From contig JBANDB010000018.1 of the NCBI GenBank assembly GCA_037576215.1, positions 1,054,001 through 1,118,000 of the forward strand: a DNA stretch of 64,000 nucleotides, in the 5' to 3' direction. Every line of letters begins with the position of its first letter. Within the stretch, counting starts at the first letter, position 1. Positions 10,978 through 22,847 of this stretch are shown piece by piece. Made by a program: the position numbers and the translations under genes. The notes under the pieces are model-generated. The model saw nothing but the letters and a program-made list of their open reading frames with translations. It was not told the DNA's origin and did no database searches. Source of the DNA: Armillaria gallica. Its lineage: Eukaryota > Basidiomycota > Agaricomycetes > Agaricales > Physalacriaceae.

Positions 10978-11890
10978 TCCCTTTTTGTGGAATATTTGTA
11001 GGATAAGCGCCAAGTCGTCAATATTATTATTGCTGATATGAGGCGAGGTGACATAGACAATGATTGCGTCTGATTGCCCTGTGTTATCACTCGAACCCGA
11101 ATTGATCGACTATTGTGCTAAGCGTCTTATCTTCCAACCGATCAGATCTTTTCTTTTTGCTACTGATTACCGTGATATAGGTAAGTAACGAAATCCGAGG
11201 GTCTGTTTCAAAACCATTTTACCTGGGACCCTTGGAGGAGATAAGTGCGCGTCCAATATGCGTCTTATCTTCGGTCAGAAAGCCCGCATTTGAGACACGT
11301 TCACATTGACTTTTCTGGCTGTATCCGGGGCGGGATCCCCATATTCCCTACTAACTCTGCGCTATCGACTCCACCATTGCCAATGGCACCACAAATTATG
11401 TACTTGGCCAGCCCCTCCAATTGCGATATGTCACTTGTACACCCCGAATTTATTGGGCGGGAGTAGAGTGCGATTGAAAAAACCCTGGCCTATACCCTGA
11501 ACGTTGGAGTGTATACAACTTTGAGCGGGTCTGACTCGCCGTCGTGCGAAAATGGTTCTACAGCTCGCCAATATTGGGTAGTTCAAAGAGATATTCTCGT
11601 GCAAGGTGAATACAATAACTAAAGCTAATGATAACTTTTAAGTTTGGAATGGTGGCGAGCGGGAGTAGGATGGGCGAGGCGCTGAGGAGACAGTAAAGTA
11701 GAAGGAGCATATATAGATAGATGATAGTCCGTGGTGCGACTCCATATAATAGTCCGGGAACTGCCTATGGCCGATAATCGATAAGGATGCGGACAGTTGA
11801 CGGCCTCTAACTAACAGCGGAGAACGTCGGTCGCAGTTTTTCAAAGACGTATGGAATGTTGACTCACCATGGCCATTCTAACTGTGTTCA
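10978..11890. other. Intergenic region, 3' flanks
   Basis: Converging 3' flanks of the PDI gene (+) and the small secreted protein gene (-). Short open frames at 11245-11500 (+) and 11638-11844 (-) have no recognisable content. Confidence 0.35.
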
Positions 11891-12141
11891 TCAAGCGTTA
11901 AAAGCCCTTGGGATATCAGAAGGATGTCCGCCTGCGAAGGGAATGTCAGACGAATTGTACTCCAAGGCGAAAAGGGATCCTACTCACGAGCAGCCACATT
12001 AGTACCACTACCCCGACGAACTGGGGGTAGGAGGGGAAGGCCCGCAGCCATACGACGGGCGTTGGTGTCCTTAACGGGGGCAGCCCCAGCAACAGCGATG
12101 AAGGCAGCAGCAAAAACGGTAACAATCGCGCTGAACTTCAT
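11891..12141 (-). CDS. Small secreted protein, 64 residues
   Basis: Exon 1 (12141-11988) encodes MKFSAIVTVFAAAFIAVAGA, a clear signal peptide, then APVKDTNARRMAAGLPLLPP and VRRGSGTNVAA. A GTGAGT donor follows. The second exon (11931-11891) joins in frame after CGCAG and encodes RGHPSDIPRAFNA and a TGA stop. The segment R-M-A-x-G-L-P-x-L-P-P after the signal peptide, with dibasic sites around it, recurs from memory in short secreted proteins of mushrooms; its role is not known. The dibasic RR sites could be Kex2 cleavage sites. The 3' exon is the least certain part. Confidence 0.5.
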
Positions 12142-12725
12142 GGTGAGATTGACGTGTGCAAAGAGGTCGTGCTCGGGGACAAAAGCTGTTCTAGGTAAAC
12201 AACCACCTTATATACCTTGGGACCCATAAAATCCAATCGTTTGGCTATATTTATGCGTCTGCGATAATCAAATTCTATGATTGGTTTTGAAATCGGCATG
12301 CGTCATTGATCGTCGTGACAAGCACGATGTTGGAGTCCGATGGAACGTGTTGTACAGCCCTTACTGGGCGTTCTTCCGGTGTTTTCATGTCACCGTGTCA
12401 CCGTCGTAGATTTCGTATGATAGAGCGCTGAAAGGCGTTGAACATCGGCCTTGTTTGGATCCAGGAGTGTGTGGAGTTTCCAGGGACCCAGCGCGGCGGG
12501 GCGCGAAAGCGACTCTCGTGAGAAAACTGTGGCTGATAAGGAGGTGCCTGAGAATCAGCCCATTATCGAGCTGCGCGAGAAGATCAAGAACATCGTCGGC
12601 CATATGCGTCAAGCACGGAGGATTAGAACAGAATGCGAGAGAAGCTCAAATCCACGTGAGAATCGTAAAAAAAAATTGCGTCTTCATTATGAGCAGGGAC
12701 TGCGGCGCATACAATAATTGAGGAT
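12142..12725. other. Promoter of the small secreted protein and 3' flank of the RanBD gene
   Basis: On the minus strand a TATATAA element (12208-12214) lies about 70 bp upstream of the small secreted protein ATG. A plus frame at 12451-12717 contains PENQPIIELREKIKNIVGHM, which looks helical, but has no recognisable family and is not called as a gene. Confidence 0.4.
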
Positions 12726-14330
12726 CTATTTTTTCAAACTAGTGCTGGCTAGCAGGGATGCGGCAAATTCTCGGAAGTCTTGTTTCGAACAAGACCGTCC
12801 TGGCTGTTAACCCCGATGTGTCAGTTGTGCCAAATAACGGCAAGGAGGCTATGCATACCTTGAGCGCGTAAACGACGACTTCATGAGCCCATTGCTCTAC
12901 TGGAACGTCTTCCCGTTCAATGATTTCAGCCAGGATAACACGAAGGGAAAGTTCTTCTTCATCGAAGATGCATTTGACGGCGGGGGTGAGGCGGACATTC
13001 ATCGTTACCTGCCACAGTGGGTCGCGGCGTAGGACTAGACTCACCGTCAGTCAAAAGACTATAGAGCGGGAGAGAGAAGTCAGCTTACGCAGTCTCTGGT
13101 TTTCAGATGTCTTATTGGAGAGCAGCTTGACATGACCCAGCATGCCAGAAGTAAAATCTCTCTCCCCTCGCTTGATGTATAGCCTCACGCCCTTAATATC
13201 ACTCGCTACTTCTTCGTCTTCTTCTCCCGTGAGATCTAAACCCAGCGTCAACCTCGGGCATTAATCTGGAGAAGAAGCTACATACGAGGTACGGCGCACT
13301 CTCGAGGTACCTCGGTGGCCCGGGGGACGGCCAAAGGCCGATCGATCGTTGCGCGATCTGTCGACGAACTGGCATTTTTATGAGACCATATTGGCGTTGT
13401 GCTGGACCCTGTTTTGATACTCTTGAAAGGCGAGGCCGTCCCGGAATACGACGCGAAGCCACCTGAGAATTTGATAGGCTGCAAGATTAGACAGTTTAGT
13501 CTATACGCAAATATCAGTCAAGAATGTGATCAACGTACGCTGCACCTGGGCTTGGGCTGCGGGAGGACTGGCTTCGCAGATTCGGTCTTCAATGCGACAG
13601 TCGGGGCACCCTCGACAGCATCAAGGGTAGCCCTGTCAGTGGTAGAGGCTTGTGTAGGCCCAGGGCTAGCCTCAGTAGTTGCTTCTTCGGTGCGAGGAGA
13701 TGTTTCGGGGCTGTCGGGTACTTCCCGGGCCGCACCCTTGTCCAGGGTATCGACAGCGGTAGATTCGGGAGCCAGTGAACTAAAATCAAGATCCTGTAGG
13801 GAATCAGGATCCACAGACCCATCCTGGCGAGGCTATCAGGAGATTAAGCGGGAGGACATGAAACGGTCATTGAAACATGGCCCACCTCGTCGTTCTGGTC
13901 AGAAATAGGCGGGGTCCTATTCCGCTTATTGGGGTAAATAGATGATAGGTTCTAATGATGTCCTTTTAGAGCTGGCGCCTTATCGTCCGTGGAGCTACCT
14001 TACATGCGGATAATCGAGGTCCTAGCGACAAGCTGATAAGCAGAGAAACCAGCGGGCCGGCTGGACAAGCGCACATTGTTGTTCTCATCATGGTCATGCA
14101 TTTGCTTGCGCTTCAAAGAGTTTTGCCGAGCTGTATCATTGCTACTCGCGTCCGTCGAGTTTTCTTGCATTGACTTTTCAACTTGCTCCGAGCCAGGTAC
14201 ATCGTTGCGATCCGTAGTCGGTGTCCTATGAACCTCATGAGCAGTAGCTTACTGCATTGAAAAGTATAACGTACTGAAGTGAAAGCCTCCGAGAGCAAGC
14301 ATACCCTACGGAAGCTGCGATTGTCGCCAT
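12726..14330 (-). CDS. Ran-binding-domain protein, Yrb2/RanBP3/Nup50-like
   Basis: It likely binds Ran-GTP in nucleocytoplasmic transport. The start at 14328-14330 gives MATIAASVG, spliced to TPTTDRNDVPGSEQVEKSMQ. A basic stretch LKRKQMHDHDENNN and an acidic, Ser/Thr/Pro-rich low-complexity region (SSLAPESTAVDTLDKG...) follow. Next is a short FG-like patch, FSGGFASYSGTASPF. The C-terminal RanBD1 reads EEDEEVASDIKGVRLYIKRG, GMLGHVKLLSNKTSENQRL, LRRDPLWQVTMNVRLTPAV and ILAEIIEREDVPVEQWAHEV. Splicing is consistent throughout: CTG C|TC joins ENQRL to LRRDP, and ..YALK joins PGRSCSKQDFREFA before the TAG at 12726-12728. A nucleoporin-like N-terminus plus one RanBD fits Yrb2/RanBP3 (export cofactor) better than the RanBD-only Yrb1. 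The exact orthology is unproven. Confidence 0.82.
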
Positions 14331-15509
14331 TCCACAGACGACTACCTTAAGATCGGATATCGGGAACAGCAGCATAGAGACTGTAATTCGAGCGAGTTAC
14401 TGAGAGAATGTAGTGGAAAGAAAGATACCCTGGTGTGAGTCGAAGACAGGAGTATATTAGAGGCTAGTGCCTCGTTGTTTGCGTTCCGCTTGAACACGAG
14501 GATGATAGCGTTTAGCCTCGTTGCCCGCTTGCGACTAGCCGGCATTTGTGCAGAACGTGCTGCGCCGAGTTTCTTAATGATATCTACCCCACAAAGATAA
14601 GGAATGCACCAAACGTTAAAGCATTAAGTGACAAACCGTAAGGATGCAGGTATAGCAGTTTCCCGTTTCTCCGTATTCTCCCAAAGCTCCCAGTGTCCCA
14701 AGCTGCGCCGCATCGAATGTCACATGTCATAGTGCGAATCGTGCTCAACAGTGGCCGATTTCCTTAAAATAGATAAAACATCTTCAGCACGCTGTCAGCG
14801 CGAGCATTGGCTAGTAGCAGTATGTCTTGATCATGATGTCGCCGATTCCGCGCATGGAAGCACGCCACTGCAGTTTCATATTTCATAGACCAGGTACCAG
14901 TCGGGGCCGACACTGTTGACACTGCAACACTGAGCACCGAGGTTAACGCGCACAGTGGTTTAACGTTTATCGGTGTCACTCACCTATCAGCACACTTCCC
15001 TCACTCCTTATCGTCTAATGGCGTGCTTCTTCTAAACGAAAACACGCGACACACATTGACCTGTAAGCGGGCCCAGTGGCGAGCCTAGAATCGTAATAAA
15101 GTCAACATTTTACTGTATTTAGATGCCGTTGACACACACCTAACGAGCATTTGGGGTGCAACCTGGCGTAGCAAAATGTAGATCAAAACAAAGGAAGTTC
15201 AAGAACGACGCCGGCGTTTCAACGTGTATGTCGCAAGTCAACAGAAGACACGTCAATCAATGGAAGACCGTGGGACCTTTCGGATCTTCATCCTGGTGCC
15301 GACCGCCACAAACGCCTAACTTTAAAATTTCTATCTTCGTGTCATTGAGCAGGACATTCAGTCCAGACACGCCTTGATCGGTGTCAGGATAGAAGAGTCC
15401 GTCTTCCATAAACTTCGAGCTCAACGTTGACGCCTTACTGGCAGCTGAGGAGAGGGTGTAACCATAATCTCGAAGTAAGATACTGCTCTCATTTGTAAGG
15501 GGTGGCTAT
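14331..15509. other. Upstream flank of the RanBD gene
   Basis: A minus frame at 14342-14545 could be leader sequence or an upstream ORF of the RanBD gene. No other gene is recognised. Confidence 0.3.
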
Positions 15510-15922
15510 CGTAGGGCATGGCAAATACGAGTCCGGATATTGGATCGCTGCTGCTTCCATTAGCAGGCTTCTTTGTTCAGTACAGATGCACATACTCACA
15601 ATACTTTTGCTGCCGGAAACACAGTCATCCCTCGCCTCCCTTAGGCTGTCCAAACCGAGTGCCGCGACAAAAGGTTCTCCAGGAAGGGACCACCGTTGGC
15701 ATACGATCCTTGTCGCCGGAAACGAAAAAGAAGGGGCAACGCAGTGCGTATTCGAAGCCATAACCAGTTTTCGACTCGGACAATGCTCTGAGCTTCGTTC
15801 CTGTGTGACTGTGGGCTGCCGCTGGCATTGCATGGGACGAAATGGCTCACCTCTTGTTCTTCCAGATGTGCTGCAGGATGTATACACGCGCTATTGGCCA
15901 TACCGGGGGCTACTGTCGCCAA
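15510..15922 (-). CDS. Possible spliced gene of unknown function
   Basis: Minus-strand frames join plausibly. MANSACIHPAAHLEEQE is followed by a GTGAGC...CACAG intron. The following exon in one frame reads TKLRALSESKTGYGFEYALR then CPFFFVSGDKDRMPTVVPSW, with codon usage like a real exon. A later exon may read DPISGLVFAMPYDSHPLQMR. I do not recognise the family. Gene ends and introns are uncertain, and the overlapping 149-codon plus-strand frame at 15502-15951 cannot be excluded. Confidence 0.3.
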
Positions 15923-17954
15923 AATTAATGCACTTCTCTAGTTCGAAGTGAAGAATAACGCACTGTGTAAGGATCTACTGCCGATAACCATCCTTGGAAA
16001 AACTTAATCCCTCCGATGTCTTTCAACTATGCACTAATGTCGGATTTCTGCAAACTCGGTGACGATCGGAATATCGTTGCTAGTGAGTGACCATGTGTCG
16101 AGACCACGGGAGATGATAGTGGACAGTGGCTATTTTCCTGGACTAAGGCCAGGCCAGTTCGATTCATGACAGCGTCCATTATAACCGACGTAAGGTCAAC
16201 TAACTGAATGGAAAGAAAATGATGAATGGGCTGTTTTCATGTCAACACAATCGGTTTCAGTACGTTAACAGTCACTCACGTCTGTAACTTCGTTCCTGCA
16301 AACTGCAGGCTGTATGCAAGACCATCGCCAATGTCGCATGTCGAAATTTCTCGTTCCTCTTGTGCGTTCGGATGATTCGCTAAAGATCCTGACCCGTCGA
16401 TAGCCTGGCCGACATAATAGTGATCATTTCAGGCTGAAGATAGACTGGACCAGAGATGATTGAGGTCAAGCAAAATTGAAGTATACCCGACGATTAGACC
16501 AAGCATTATCCCTCTATAGGACGAAGAAGAAAATCCAGGCAAACAGGTGGGGGAGACGGAGGCACAAAGGAACCAATAGTTCGATGCCGGGATGCCGATG
16601 ACGTGACCCAACATTAGCACGTGATGTAGGCTGATCTCGGACTTTACCGAAATTGAAATTCGTATTGACGTTGCTGTGTCGGCAGTGTCCCGGAGTTCCT
16701 TTTTGGGACCTTCTCCCGGGTTATATATCTATCTTTGAAGTACAAGCCTGCATTCGTATGACTCTCCCTTGCTTTTGTGAACGGCTGCATGGATCGATTT
16801 GAGCTAGACGTATAATACTGCCTCTTCTCACCAATTTTTCGGAACGGCTGTGTTGGTCTCTCTGCTCCTACCACGAGTCAATCGTCCTTTGAAACATGTG
16901 CTAGAAACCTTGAGGCTGACACGAAACGCTTCACGGTCTAGCGGCTGGCATTACCTACGTTGAGACTCGGACCTCTGAACCATCCTTGATTCTTGAACCC
17001 ATAGCCCAGAATTTTCAGCAGATGGACCCTTAGCGCTTAGCGGTTACTTTAATTTCCGTCATTGATGTTTGTACTTCCGTCCGAAAGATTCAGCGCTCTG
17101 TAAGGTGGTTACGAAGATTTCAAGTGTCAATGAAACGGACTGGAGAGGTCTCTCCTCGACTTACTGCTGCGTGTCTATCTGAATCTGATCGACGACCAAG
17201 GGTCCACAATCGGTCTGAGTCTATGGATATTTATTTCACCTCAGCGATTCACATCGCCCGCCTCGTTCCTCTAAGCGGTGCTTTGTTTGCGCCGAGAGTA
17301 AACTTCGAAGAACGTCTCGGGTTGTCTAATTATAGTCTGGTACTATTTTTGTGCCAATGTTCTGCAGACTATGTGATGTAAAGTCCCTCCAATTTGTTAG
17401 AATAACTGAGAGGGAAATTAAAATTTCTCGCAGAAAAGCGGGTGGTCTCGGTGTAGGGTCCTGTTCCAGGAACTGCAGGGTCCACTTACGCCATTTCATT
17501 ATATACCACAGTAATATTCATACAAGTTCAATACGACGCGTACGTATACGCGCAACGCGAGAAAAATTTACATCAAGCAACAAAGAGACCTAACCAAATA
17601 TACCTCAAACTCACGATATCAACCTACATCACCCTGGTGCCGAAATGAATGTGTTTTCTCCTCCGTTGCTGTTGATGACAGTCAGACTTACGGTCAGGCA
17701 CCCGGGCGTCTCGGGTTGGAAGGATTATGTTTTTGGTCACGCGTTACCGTGATTCCGCATGGTAGGCATCTGAATACTCCTGTTTTTCCCTCCACCCTCA
17801 GCTACACCGGTTCCACCACATTCTTTTCTTACTCCTACAAAGATCGCTCTTTTTCCCTTTTAAACCTTTTACATTCGGCGTAAGTGAGTACTACTCCTTT
17901 CTCTTCCTACCCATTCCTCAGTATATTCCAGACTCACCCGCAAATCGATCTGCC
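15923..17954. other. Gene-poor region and promoter of the GPI-protein gene
   Basis: No recognisable gene is present. From about 17770 the plus strand becomes rich in C/T tracts (CCTCCACCCTCAG, TTTTCCCTTTT). Pyrimidine-rich tracts of this kind often precede fungal transcription starts, which fits the gene at 17955. Confidence 0.35.
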
Positions 17955-18830
17955 ATGTTTTCAAAGTTGTTCGCCATCACTGCTGTCTCTGTCATCATTG
18001 GCGTTTATGCCGACGTTACTCCTACCGTTCCTGGGCCGAGCGACTCGTATGACGAGGGGGCTTCCTGCGTTATAGCATGGACTGGAGACAAATCGTCGAC
18101 GACGGCGTGGAAGGACATGGCCATCGAGTTGATGTCCGGGAGTAACCCGGCGATGGTCCACATAACAAGTAAGATCTTCGCCATTACATCAAAGTGCTGC
18201 GTATTAATTATGTCATTGGCAATTTAGCCGTCGCTACAGGGCAAGACGGAACGGTGGATGGTACATTCAACTATACGTGTCCAGATGTAAGTTTTACCTT
18301 TTCGACGGCATGGGCGGTTTTCCGCTTTTCAATTCTGATTCGTTTTGTGATGACAGGTGACCCCAAACTCGGCCATCTATTTCTATCAATTCACCGCCCC
18401 TGCATCTCCCAACACGACTTGGGTCACCCGCTTCACCATCGCTGGCGCCGACGGTACGACTACTGCGCCCGCAAATTCTCTTCAACCCGACGGTTCTGCT
18501 ATCCCCTGGGGAGTCGGCACCCTTGTTGATCCTTCCCTCGCCGTTGCCGCCCCTAACTTCTCCTCGAACTCCTCTAGCGTCGTTACTACCGCCAGTCTCG
18601 CTACATCCTCAGCAATCGCGACCACGATCAAGGTGCAGACTACGACCAAGGCAACGACGTTGGCCACTACCTCGGATACTAGCAGTGCAAGCGCGGAGGA
18701 AGCGTCCTCGAGCAGTGCTAGCTCGAATACTGCCAAGACTGGTAACGGAGCAGTGAGCCTCGATGCACAGGCATGGCAAGCACTAATGGCGATGGGTGCA
18801 TCATCTGTAGTGTTCGCATTCTTCCTCTAA
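17955..18830 (+). CDS. GPI-anchored Ser/Thr-rich cell-surface protein, Kre9/KNH N-terminal-like
   Basis: Three exons (17955-18168, 18228-18286, 18357-18830) join in frame to about 249 residues. The signal peptide is MFSKLFAITAVSVIIGVYAD. The N-terminal domain follows the Ig-like Kre9/KNH pattern: VTPTVPGPSDSYDEGASCVI then W, DMAIELMSGSNPAMVHIT, VDGTFNYTCPD and SAIYFYQFTAPASPNTTWVT then RF. A long Ser/Thr/Ala-rich stalk of presumed O-glycosylation follows. The tail (WQALMAMGASSVVFAFFL) is hydrophobic and preceded by small residues (KTGNGAVS), as for a GPI-attachment signal. Such proteins are wall- or membrane-anchored; in yeast Kre9/Knh1 are needed for beta-1,6-glucan. The exact role of basidiomycete members is not established. 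Confidence 0.85.
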
Positions 18831-21060
18831 AACCTGATACCCTGTGGGGATCATAAAGAACATTTATACCTATTTTATTCGCGTCTGCCTTTATTTGGTG
18901 TGGGTTTGGGTGTTTTCACAAAGTAAAATTTGCGCTGTCCGCACGACCGGGTCTTATTAAGAATATGAATACGCTAAGGTATTGTATTTCTATCTGCGAA
19001 CAGATAGCTGATTTCAGATGTCCAGGAGTGTTGTTAGTAGACGGGAAATATCTTGTCTACTGGATCGGGATCCTCGATTGTGCGGAATTTGATCGTATGG
19101 TTGCGTTTACCATACATTCCGAAAACGCTATATTATCACCTCTTCGGAGAGCATGGCTTTGCTTGGTGGGGCAAGGCGCCTCCCACTGACGTGTGCACCA
19201 TGACCTGCTACCGAGCGCTGAAAAGTTTTTGCAAGCGCCGTATCGACTTAATGAGGTGCTGCAGATAGCAGGTCCCGTCGGAGGCTTTCAAGTGGACCCT
19301 AAGTTCTACCTAGCAGCGCAAAGTTGACCGTGGGCTCGGCCTTGGGTTCGGTTGGAGGTATCAGTGGATAATTAAGTAACATGATTGTGATGCTAGATTG
19401 TGTACTAATCATGTATTAACTACGCCCGGCCTTCCCAGTTGGACCGTGCCGTGTAATACCACCTACCTACCTATGAGCACATGGTGAACTACAAGCTTAT
19501 GGTGATGGAGATGATTTCTTGGCTCACAATGGGGGTGAATCACTAGGGTCAACTCTAAAGCCTTAGACTTTCCGCACTAGGTAAAATATGTTTGCGTTGG
19601 TATATTCAAACGACACCTCGACTCGGACGGAATGTTGACACTTGTAATTTGACACCATATCCTCTGGCACCGATGAGAAAAAAGTGACCTGTTGTAGCAC
19701 TAGTATCAGCAGTAGTACATCTCCAGCGTGTATGAATGCGTACACCAGTTCTTCCTGATTCTGAATCTCGGTATCAACCCTTTCGAAATATTTATAGGGT
19801 GAAGGTAGAGCAACAAATTTGAAGGAAACGTGATATCTTTCAGAATGTCCATGGCACGTACTGGCATTTTAGCACGTGTCGGTACGAAGCACGGACGCAT
19901 TTTAAGGGATAGATGACAGTCATGTGTAGGCAGTCTATTGGTCTTTACAGATGATATCGACAAACGTCGCCGCTGCTCAAGTGACGAGATATCGATAAAG
20001 ATTGACGTCGTTTGTTAATATGAGCTCCACTCTTCGAGCATTGCGTCAAGGAATGGAGTAAAGAGTGAAGAGCTTAGAAAACCAGTGTGGTGAAATAAGC
20101 CCGACGGGGTGTAAACCATGGAATCCAAGAATATGTTCTCATAACCAGTGGAAGAAAGGTGTCTTTAACCTTGGAAGCAATTATTTCCTCATTTATACAG
20201 ACGGCCCCGACAAACGCAATCAACGTAGTGACCACTTGCTTCGATAAGACATCACATTCAATACAACAGTTTGGAGCAGGGATAGCAAGTACTCGTTGAG
20301 GATCACCGCACCAAGGAGGGGCACGATTCCGCCGCAAGGTTCTCCAGATGCATAGTGATCTTCCGGTAGATCCAAGAGGTATCGAAAAATGAAGGTCAGG
20401 CGCCGACAGTACAGCAGGACAATGTCTGCAAGTGTTTTATAAGTGAGAGCGTAGCGTACGAGGGATTGTATTGACCAGAATCCGTTCCATCGAGCGCTAG
20501 TGGACATGAATAGGGTGTCGAAGGAAAGTTCTCCTGACACTGCAACATCGACGTCTAAGACAATTGCGCACCCAGCAATGTGACGCTAACCATACAAAAC
20601 TATGCGCGTTCCTTTACGGGGAAGGATCCCACGCAACTCTCGATACGAGAAAACATGTCTTCTCCATGACCCCAGCTTTCATCGAGATAATGGGGTGTAC
20701 GCTACAATCTAGGAACGTTACTTCTTCTGTGCGGGCGAGTAGAAGACACATGCATTTGCAGAACAAAATATTGGAAGCATCATGCATCATGCATCATGGC
20801 TCACGCCTGTAATCAGAAAAGTAATCTCTATTGCGACGTATGCTCTTAGCCCGTTGGCAGCATAATGATAGCCCCAAATGAAGCCATGGCGATGATCTCA
20901 TCCCTCCGGCCCTTTGGTCCCAGGGGTCTTCATGACCATCTCGAGCACGCGAGCATGAGATTGCTACGTTGTTCCTAGTTTTTTGTGTCAGGTTCCCTGA
21001 AGTAGGACCGTGAGATGAGGATAAACCTACTATATCTGCGGCGTAACGCATTTCTTTATC
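18831..21060. other. Region without a confident gene
   Basis: Minus-strand frames at 20074-20540 contain hydrophobic segments (YALTYKTLADIVLLYC; VVTTLIAFVGAVCI) and may be exons of an unrecognised or decayed membrane protein. No complete splice model could be built. A short tandem repeat of GCATCAT occurs near 20776-20797. Confidence 0.25.
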
Positions 21061-21946
21061 TTACGACTTTGGAAGTTTGACTTGGAAGGTGCCTGATCCA
21101 AACGATCAGTCAGAGCATGGACGCGGATAATACAGAACTTGCATTGGGGGAGGGATGTAACTTCCGGAGCGACGGAACCATTATACCCCAACCTTGAGAG
21201 GGCGCCTTTGATGATACCAGCTGGTAGAGCGACGTACTGCAAGATGTCCTTGATGAGTATAGTGCGATCTGGGGAGAGCATTGAAATTACCATCTTCGCT
21301 TGCTGCAAGGCGTCTTCACGGCCCTTCCAAGAAGAAAGGTGAGAGATTGTTTTGAACGAATTGTCCTGGAGGACGTAGACACCCTAAGCCAACGTCAGCA
21401 ACACAATGACAGCGAAAAGAGCATAGATACCCTATGATTCGTCCGTAGATTATCAACTTGCTTGTCCCAGCAAGCAGTCCAGATGTCCTTGCAGATAAAC
21501 TTGACAGCATCGAGCGTTTCGGAGAAAAGCATCTTTTCCAAGCAAAGTCTACGGGAAAATTTCAGTACAGATAGGCCTCTAGTATAGAGCACAACGCACC
21601 TCTCCGTAAAATTGGCACCAACGTGCATCCCAATGGCCTCCAAGCGCACTCGTACCGCCTCCTCTGCCTCGCTCGCCGGATTCGCTTTGGCACTGGCGCT
21701 GTTTCGCGAGGCAATGCTTGTCAGCGAGTCCCTAGGGTTATCCTTGAGAGGCAGCACTGGTCCTGGCGGTGCCGGCGGCGGTAACAGTCCAGACTCGACC
21801 ATCTCTTGCTCAACTTTCTTTGCGCGAGCCGTTGAGACTGCTGAAGATTCCCGGACGGTATTAACGAGTTCTATCATGAAATAGTCCATCATTGCGCCAT
21901 CGACGTGGCGTGCAGGCGGTTCTGCCATTACCGCTAGGGAAGCCAT
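21061..21946 (-). CDS. TRS33: TRAPP complex subunit Trs33 (TRAPPC6)
   Basis: It is a Bet3-family subunit of the TRAPP complexes, which act as GEF and tether for Rab/Ypt GTPases in ER-Golgi and Golgi traffic. The start MASLAVMAEPPARHVDG is at 21946. Exon 1 holds YFMIELVNTVRESSAVSTAR, a Pro/Ser insert and EAVRVRLEAIGMHVGANFTE then R. Exon 2 reads FSETLDAVKFICKDIWTACW and DKQVDNLRTNHR. Exon 3 opens GVYVLQDNSFKTISHLSSWK and includes YVALPAGIIKGALSRLGYNG and PEVTSLPQCKF. The last exon adds CTFQVKLPKS and the TAA at 21061-21063. Every junction keeps frame. The motifs RLEAIG-HVG, KFICKD-W and NLRTNHRG are characteristic of Trs33. It is divergent from the neighbouring gene, with 145 bp between start codons. 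Confidence 0.94.
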
Positions 21947-22091
21947 CGTCGCGAGGGACGAAAGACGGCAGTGGTCACGGTGCAAGGAAGGATTACATAT
22001 TCGTGGGAATATCCTCGGCTTGCATTTTCGTTCTTCTCACCGTCACGGTCATGGTACCGCAAACGCTCCTTTACCTGCCACCATCACCATC
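21947..22091. promoter_or_regulatory. Bidirectional promoter between TRS33 and the nucleotidyltransferase-like gene
   Basis: Only 145 bp separate the two divergent start codons. The segment contains TTTTCGTTCTTCTCACCGTC-type pyrimidine tracts near the plus-strand start and no obvious TATA box. Shared control is inferred from spacing alone. Confidence 0.5.
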
Positions 22092-22847
22092 ATGCCTGCC
22101 GACCCACTTTCTGCTCTCGAAGTCCGGCGTGCTGCCCGTGCAGCGGTGAAGGTTCTCCGAGATAGCGGGTACGAATGCTGTCTGTTCGGAAGTGCTGCTT
22201 GTTCGATATACGGCATGAGCAATAGAGACCCCAATGTATGCATGTTACGCCCCATTGTTCGTTGCCTTAGTTGATTTTCTATGTAGGATGCTGATCTCAT
22301 CGTCCTCGACGACGACGTGCACGCCGAAGACATCAAGGACCTCCTCGTCGCGGCGGACGACAGGTTCTACCTCAAGCAATCTGTCAATCCACAGGCGACG
22401 TATCGTGTGTTGTGGTATGCACTCCGGATCAATGCCAAAGGCCGAAGGACACGCTCCTGTAAAGTGGACATCCTTACTCCTGGGGACTCGACAGACCTTC
22501 AAATCCCGTTCGTGCCCTCTAGTCTGATAACGTATGTTCCGCGTTACCGAGATTTGCCTCTCATGCCCTTCATGTGCATGCTATTGATGAAGCTTCGTGG
22601 ATGGGAGGACCATGTCGACTCGGAGAAGGAGTATATGCAGGAGAAAGAGCCGGTCGATCTCGATGACTTGGACGAGCTGCTGGATATGGCCAAGGATAAC
22701 TATCGTGTGCGGGTGAACTCGCCGTCAGAGCAGTGGATGCCAGACTGGTTTATTGAAGAAAGTCGTCGAAGAGTGGCACGATTTATTGAGGACTACCCCG
22801 GTTTTGAACAAGGGTGGGCAGATGTTGGATTTGTGTTTTCTTGGTAA
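22092..22847 (+). CDS. Nucleotidyltransferase-fold protein, function unknown
   Basis: Exon 1 (22092-22235) encodes MPADPLSALEVRRAARAAVK and GYECCLFGSAACSIYGMSNR then DPN. Exon 2 (from 22287) continues DADLIVLDDDVHAEDIKDLL. The order G-S-(A)...(R)-x-P-x-D-x-D-L-I matches the GS...DxD active-site signature of the minimal nucleotidyltransferase / AbiEii-like fold, with a later CKVDILTPG possibly giving a third acidic residue. The rest (PSSLITYVPRYRDLPLMPFM, then CMLLMKLRGWEDH) resembles fungal proteins of about 230-250 residues annotated only as hypothetical. The stop is taken at 22845-22847. The local TTGGTAAGTG could instead be a donor to an acceptor near 22900, adding a short hydrophobic tail. 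Substrate unknown. Confidence 0.8.

Noticed and set aside
13399..13908. 169-codon plus frame
   Set aside because: It is antisense to the acidic low-complexity region of the RanBD gene.
15502..15951. 149-codon plus frame
   Set aside because: It competes with a minus-strand splice chain whose codons look more natural. Neither has a family, so only the minus model is listed, at low confidence.
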